A stretch of 59,420 nt of DNA from an uncultured Oribacterium sp. Lineage in GTDB: Bacteria; Bacillota; Clostridia; Lachnospirales; Lachnospiraceae. Below, piece by piece: positions 56,471-59,420 of the stretch. The translations under genes and the position numbers were made by a program. The notes below the pieces were generated by a model. That model saw nothing but the letters and a program-made list of their open reading frames with translations. It was not told the DNA's origin and made no database searches. Where the stretch lies: positions 1 through 59,420 of the forward strand of contig CAAGKO010000073.1 in NCBI GenBank assembly GCA_900770445.1. The letters are read 5' to 3'. The number at the start of each line of letters is the position of its first letter. The first letter of the stretch is position 1.

Positions 56471-57748
56471 TTACAGTAATGCCGGCAGGGTCAATGAAAA
56501 CGCCGGAACGTATGCACAGAGCAGCAGGACGATCAGGATACCCACCACGTACGGGATGACTTCCTTCGAGAGATCGATGAGCGATACCTTCGTGATACTC
56601 GAAACCGCATAGAGGGACATCCCGACCGGCGGGGTCAGAAGACCGACCATGGAAGCGACGATCATGATGACACCGAACTGGAGATAATCCATGCCGATGG
56701 CGTCGATGATCGGAAGGAAGATCGGGGTCACGATCAGGATGACGGCGGTACCTTCCATGAACATACCGAGGATGAACAAGATGAAGATGATCAGGAGGAT
56801 CAGGATGTACGGGTTGTTCGTGATGCTCAGCATGCCTTCGATGATCTGATTCGGTACACGCGCATGAATCAGGAAGTACGCGAGGAAGTTCGCGATGGCG
56901 ATGATGAACAGGGTCTTGCAGCTCGTCATGATGCTGTCGTAGATGATGCTCATCAGGCTCTTCAGGGTCAGCGACTTATAGACGACGCCACTCAGGAAGA
57001 GAGCGTAGAAGGTCGCGACAATCGCGGCCTCGGTCGCAGTGAAAATACCGCCCCAGATACCACCGACGATGATGACGACGGTCAGCAGGCTCGGAATCGC
57101 ACGGACGAAGGCCTTCAGGCGCTCGCCCCACGGCATGCGCGGCATAACCGGGAAGTGCTTCCGCTTCGACTGTACATAGACGGCGATCCCCATCGCCAGG
57201 GCCATCATGAAGCCCGGCATGAAACCGGCAGCGAAGAGCTTCGCGACGGATGCACCGGAGCAGGAGGAATATACAACGAATGGGATGCTCGGCGGGATAA
57301 CCGGTCCGATGGTCGAGGAGGCCGCCGTGATACCGGCACTGAAGGTGTGATCGTAACCAGCATCATCCATGGCCTTCATCTCGATGACGCCGAGTCCGGC
57401 CGCGTCTGCGACCGCAGCACCGGACATGCCGGAGAAGATGACGGAGGAGACGATGTTTACCTGGCCGAGACCACCTGTCCAATGGCCGACACAGGCATTG
57501 GCGAAAGCGAAGATACGATCGGTGATGCCGCCCGTGTTCATGAGATTACCGGCCAGAATGAAGAACGGAATCGCCAGCATCGTGAAACCGGTGGTACCGT
57601 TATAGATACGCTGCGCCATAACAGCGAGGATTTTTGCATTGCCCAACGCCGCGAAGACACCGGCACTGGTGATGCCCATCGCGATGCAGACCGGCACGCC
57701 GACCAGCATGAGTCCGACGAGTACAACAACTGTGATAAATGCTACCAT
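56471..57748 (-). CDS. TRAP transporter large permease (DctM-like)
   Basis: A 425-residue membrane protein with about twelve hydrophobic segments; Na+-coupled transport occurs here. Start MVAFITVVVLVGLMLVGVP after AAGGGGA. Signatures are LAIPFFILAGNLMNTGGI, VNIVSSVIFSGMSGAAVADAAGLG, SSTIGPVIPPSIPFVVYS in the first half, and LFILGMFMEGTAVILIVTPIFLPI and VASMVGLLTPPVGMSLYA in the second. It follows the binding-protein gene after a gap with a hairpin. Confidence 0.96.
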   Translation of the reverse strand: MVAFITVVVLVGLMLVGVPVCIAMGITSAGVFAALGNAKILAVMAQRIYNGTTGFTMLAIPFFILAGNLMNTGGITDRIFAFANACVGHWTGGLGQVNIVSSVIFSGMSGAAVADAAGLGVIEMKAMDDAGYDHTFSAGITAASSTIGPVIPPSIPFVVYSSCSGASVAKLFAAGFMPGFMMALAMGIAVYVQSKRKHFPVMPRMPWGERLKAFVRAIPSLLTVVIIVGGIWGGIFTATEAAIVATFYALFLSGVVYKSLTLKSLMSIIYDSIMTSCKTLFIIAIANFLAYFLIHARVPNQIIEGMLSITNNPYILILLIIFILFILGMFMEGTAVILIVTPIFLPIIDAIGMDYLQFGVIMIVASMVGLLTPPVGMSLYAVSSITKVSLIDLSKEVIPYVVGILIVLLLCAYVPAFSLTLPALL

Positions 57749-57772
57749 TGGAATCCCCTTTCATGAAAGTAT

Positions 57773-57808
57773 GCCCCTGCCGGCATTGAATCACATACCG
57801 CCAGGGGC
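57773..57808 (-). promoter_or_regulatory. Intercistronic hairpin between dctP and dctM
   Basis: Minus strand: GCCCCTGGCGG, loop, CCGGCAGGGGC, with no T-run. Such hairpins after a binding-protein gene commonly stabilise the upstream message so that the binding protein is made in excess. Confidence 0.6.
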
Positions 57809-57828
57809 CTTAAAATTAGTTTGCGGGA

Positions 57829-58935
57829 TTATGCCTTCGTGTCCTCACACATCTGAAGGAACTTGTCCATATCGTCCTGGGATCCCTCGTACTCTGCGAT
57901 CTTGTCCCATGCAGGCTGCATCGCGGCCTTAAAGGCTTCCATATCGACCTCGGTGACGGTCATACCGGCATCCTTCAGCTTCTGGATGTAGTCGGCCTCG
58001 CCGTTCTGAACCTCTTCACGCATCTGCTTCTTCGCAACGTCTGCAGCATCCTCGATCCAGCCCTTCTGCTCGTCGTTGAGACCCTCCCAGAATTCGTTGG
58101 AAACGGTCAGGTTGACAGCCTCCCAGGTGTGCTTGTCGAGTGTCAGATACTTCTGATTTGCTTCCCACATCTTGTTGTTATAGATGGTGGAAAGCGGGTT
58201 CTCCTGGCCATCCACGGTGCCCTGCTTGAGCGCGGTGATCAGCTCAGAGAAAGCAATCTGCTGTACATCGGCGCCGAGGGCCTCGAAGCAGGCAACCTTC
58301 TGAACCTCGTTCGGTGTACGAATCTTTAAGCCCTTTACATCTTCCGGTGCCTTAACTTCCTTCTTCGAGTTGGTCAGGCAACGGAAGCCGTAGTCCCAAG
58401 GACCGACATTGTGGAGACCCTTGCTCTCGAGGGTACCATCATTTACCCACTCTGCGAACGGGCCGTCACATACGGCGTACGCCTGCTCATAGGATGTGAA
58501 TACATACGGCGCGATCGGAAGTGCATAACGAATATCGTACTTATCGAGGGAGCCCTGGGAGATCAGGCAGGCCTGAATCGCATTAATGGCGGTCTGCTCT
58601 GCCATCTCCTTCGCATTACCGAGCTCGGAGTTCGGATGGATCTCGACGGTCATGGCACCACCGGATACCTTCTCCAGCTCAGACTTGAAGGTCTCGGCTG
58701 CATTGGTAACCGGCTCACCCGGTGCACCGAAGTGACCGAGGATGATGGTGGTCGCATCCGCTGCAGGAGCTGCCTCCTCCGCCTTCGACTCCGCGGCTGC
58801 TGCCGTCGTCTCTGCGGCTGCCTTCGTCTCTGCGGCTGCAGCGGCGGTGGTGGTCGCTGGTGTATTATAGGAACCGCACGCTGCCATCGAACTCAGCATC
58901 GCAGCACTCAGCACAACAGATAATACTCTTTTCAT
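57829..58935 (-). CDS. TRAP transporter substrate-binding lipoprotein (DctP family)
   Basis: A 368-residue protein, start MKRVLSVVLSAAMLSSMAAC after GGAAGGGAAACG. The lipobox SMAACGS gives a lipid anchor, followed by an Ala/Thr/Glu/Lys-rich linker to about residue 60. The binding domain carries GLKIRTPNEVQ, whose Arg usually salt-bridges a ligand carboxylate, and TVDGQENPLSTIY, the signature of DctP proteins binding acids such as C4-dicarboxylates, uronates or other sugar acids. First gene of its operon. LacI-type operators lie about 155-200 nt upstream of the start, and a CitA/DcuS-type system is adjacent. Confidence 0.95.
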   Translation of the reverse strand: MKRVLSVVLSAAMLSSMAACGSYNTPATTTAAAAAETKAAAETTAAAAESKAEEAAPAADATTIILGHFGAPGEPVTNAAETFKSELEKVSGGAMTVEIHPNSELGNAKEMAEQTAINAIQACLISQGSLDKYDIRYALPIAPYVFTSYEQAYAVCDGPFAEWVNDGTLESKGLHNVGPWDYGFRCLTNSKKEVKAPEDVKGLKIRTPNEVQKVACFEALGADVQQIAFSELITALKQGTVDGQENPLSTIYNNKMWEANQKYLTLDKHTWEAVNLTVSNEFWEGLNDEQKGWIEDAADVAKKQMREEVQNGEADYIQKLKDAGMTVTEVDMEAFKAAMQPAWDKIAEYEGSQDDMDKFLQMCEDTKA

Positions 58936-59070
58936 AATCGTTTCCCTTCCTGGCGCCCCTTTGCGCCGTGCATGTGGCAGGCCGGCCGCACTTAAGTGAA
59001 TCCTCTCTGCGGTACGCTCTGCATATTTTGTCATAAAAAAATATTATCACCAGTGTTTTTATCAAGCTAG

Positions 59071-59140
59071 ATTATATTTCCATAAAATTAAACCGGTTTA
59101 TTATGCATTTTGTACAGTTATTTAGTAAACGCAACCGGTT
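59071..59140 (-). promoter_or_regulatory. TRAP operon promoter region with two LacI-type operators
   Basis: On the minus strand TATAAT lies at 59076-59071, with no good -35. The perfect palindrome TAAACCGGTTTA (59089-59100) lies where a -35 would be. A second AACCGGTT (59133-59140) is centred 42 bp away. The central CG and AAACC half-sites are typical of LacI/GalR regulators. No LacI-type gene is in the window. Confidence 0.65.
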
Positions 59141-59303
59141 TACCATGTCATCAATTCATGTTTACCTGGATATAAAATCCATAATCACAAAACAGAATGG
59201 AAATAATGCAAATATATCATATGAAATCAAGGGCTTTTCATAAGCACTCTGCACATACGTGGAAGACGTGCTTCCCAGAAATCAAACAGGGAGGACGTAA
59301 AAA

Positions 59304-59420
59304 GCGAGTAGGAGGCGGTGACTAGCCGCCGTCCTCTCACACCACCGTGCGTACCGTTCGGTACACGGCGGTTTCAACAGTTGACGTGCATAGACTGATA
59401 AGCTGTGGCAAGATCATAAA
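59304..59420 (-). mobile_element. 3' end of a group II intron (domains V and VI), truncated by the window edge
   Basis: On the minus strand, domain V reads ACCGCCGTGTACCGAACGGT then ACGCACGGTGGT (59374-59341). It is followed by GTGTGAGAGG and the domain VI stem GGCGG-CTAGTCA-CCGCC with CCTCCTACTCG, containing the likely branch-point A (about 59335-59304). This matches the 3' ends of bacterial group II introns with an LtrA-type reverse transcriptase, whose gene would lie beyond 59420. The exact 3' splice site is near 59300. Confidence 0.78.

Overview
The window reads as a chromosomal segment of a GC-rich, low-oxygen member of the Firmicutes, most likely Lachnospiraceae or a close relative. Supporting signs are an adhE alcohol/aldehyde dehydrogenase with Rex-type operators, an NADP-type glutamate dehydrogenase, a BirA-type operator in front of bioY, small proteins of families I associate with Lachnospiraceae (DUF3881, DUF6472-like), the rpmE-DUF1385-prmC-prfA order, and Shine-Dalgarno sites of the AGGAGG type before almost every gene. 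Most genes lie on the minus strand. I found no tRNA, rRNA, CRISPR array or complete insertion sequence.

Layout. 1-400: AT-rich edge with the start of a GyrI-like protein and a small membrane protein. 700-3730: zinc-efflux operon (SmtB-type repressor, separate HMA metallochaperone, P-type ATPase) with its promoter and operator. 3777-9609: a surface-anchored protein of unknown function, then trmL, a small Cys-rich protein, nth, a dCMP deaminase and tsaC2. 9729-15469: a GH18 protein, prfA, prmC, DUF1385 and rpmE. 15701-25171: an Opp/Dpp-type ABC transporter with a creatininase-family hydrolase and an M42 peptidase, divergent from a DegT-like aminotransferase and a GntR regulator. 25305-28850: an unusual rho and a membrane-anchored protein. 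28980-36289: a glycogen block (malQ, glgB and a GlgX-like protein that has lost its catalytic residues) plus xth. 36471-40479: DUF3881, gdhA and an oligogalacturonate-lyase-like protein. 40779-44070: a beta-helix surface protein, bioY and a truncated MATE transporter behind an apparently intact leader. 44171-49772: adhE, an ArsB/NhaD-like permease and murA. 49911-53242: a DHHW/MBOAT O-acetylation pair. 53441-55844: the SRP RNA and a DcuS/DcuR-like two-component system. 55979-58935: a TRAP transporter. The right edge carries the 3' end of a group II intron on the minus strand.

The strongest candidate for something undescribed is a family of structured intergenic repeats of 65-75 bp, six copies at 8186-8258, 8346-8417, 12764-12828, 28904-28970, 36393-36462 and 53281-53347. 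They form two subfamilies. One (three copies) lies 26-38 nt upstream of start codons. The other (three copies) lies 8-16 nt downstream of stop codons. Other notable points are the GlgX-like pseudoenzyme, a Lys/Ala-rich tail on GlgB, AT-hook-like repeats in Rho, helically phased LacI-type operators before the TRAP operon, and gene fossils (MATE, receiver domain).
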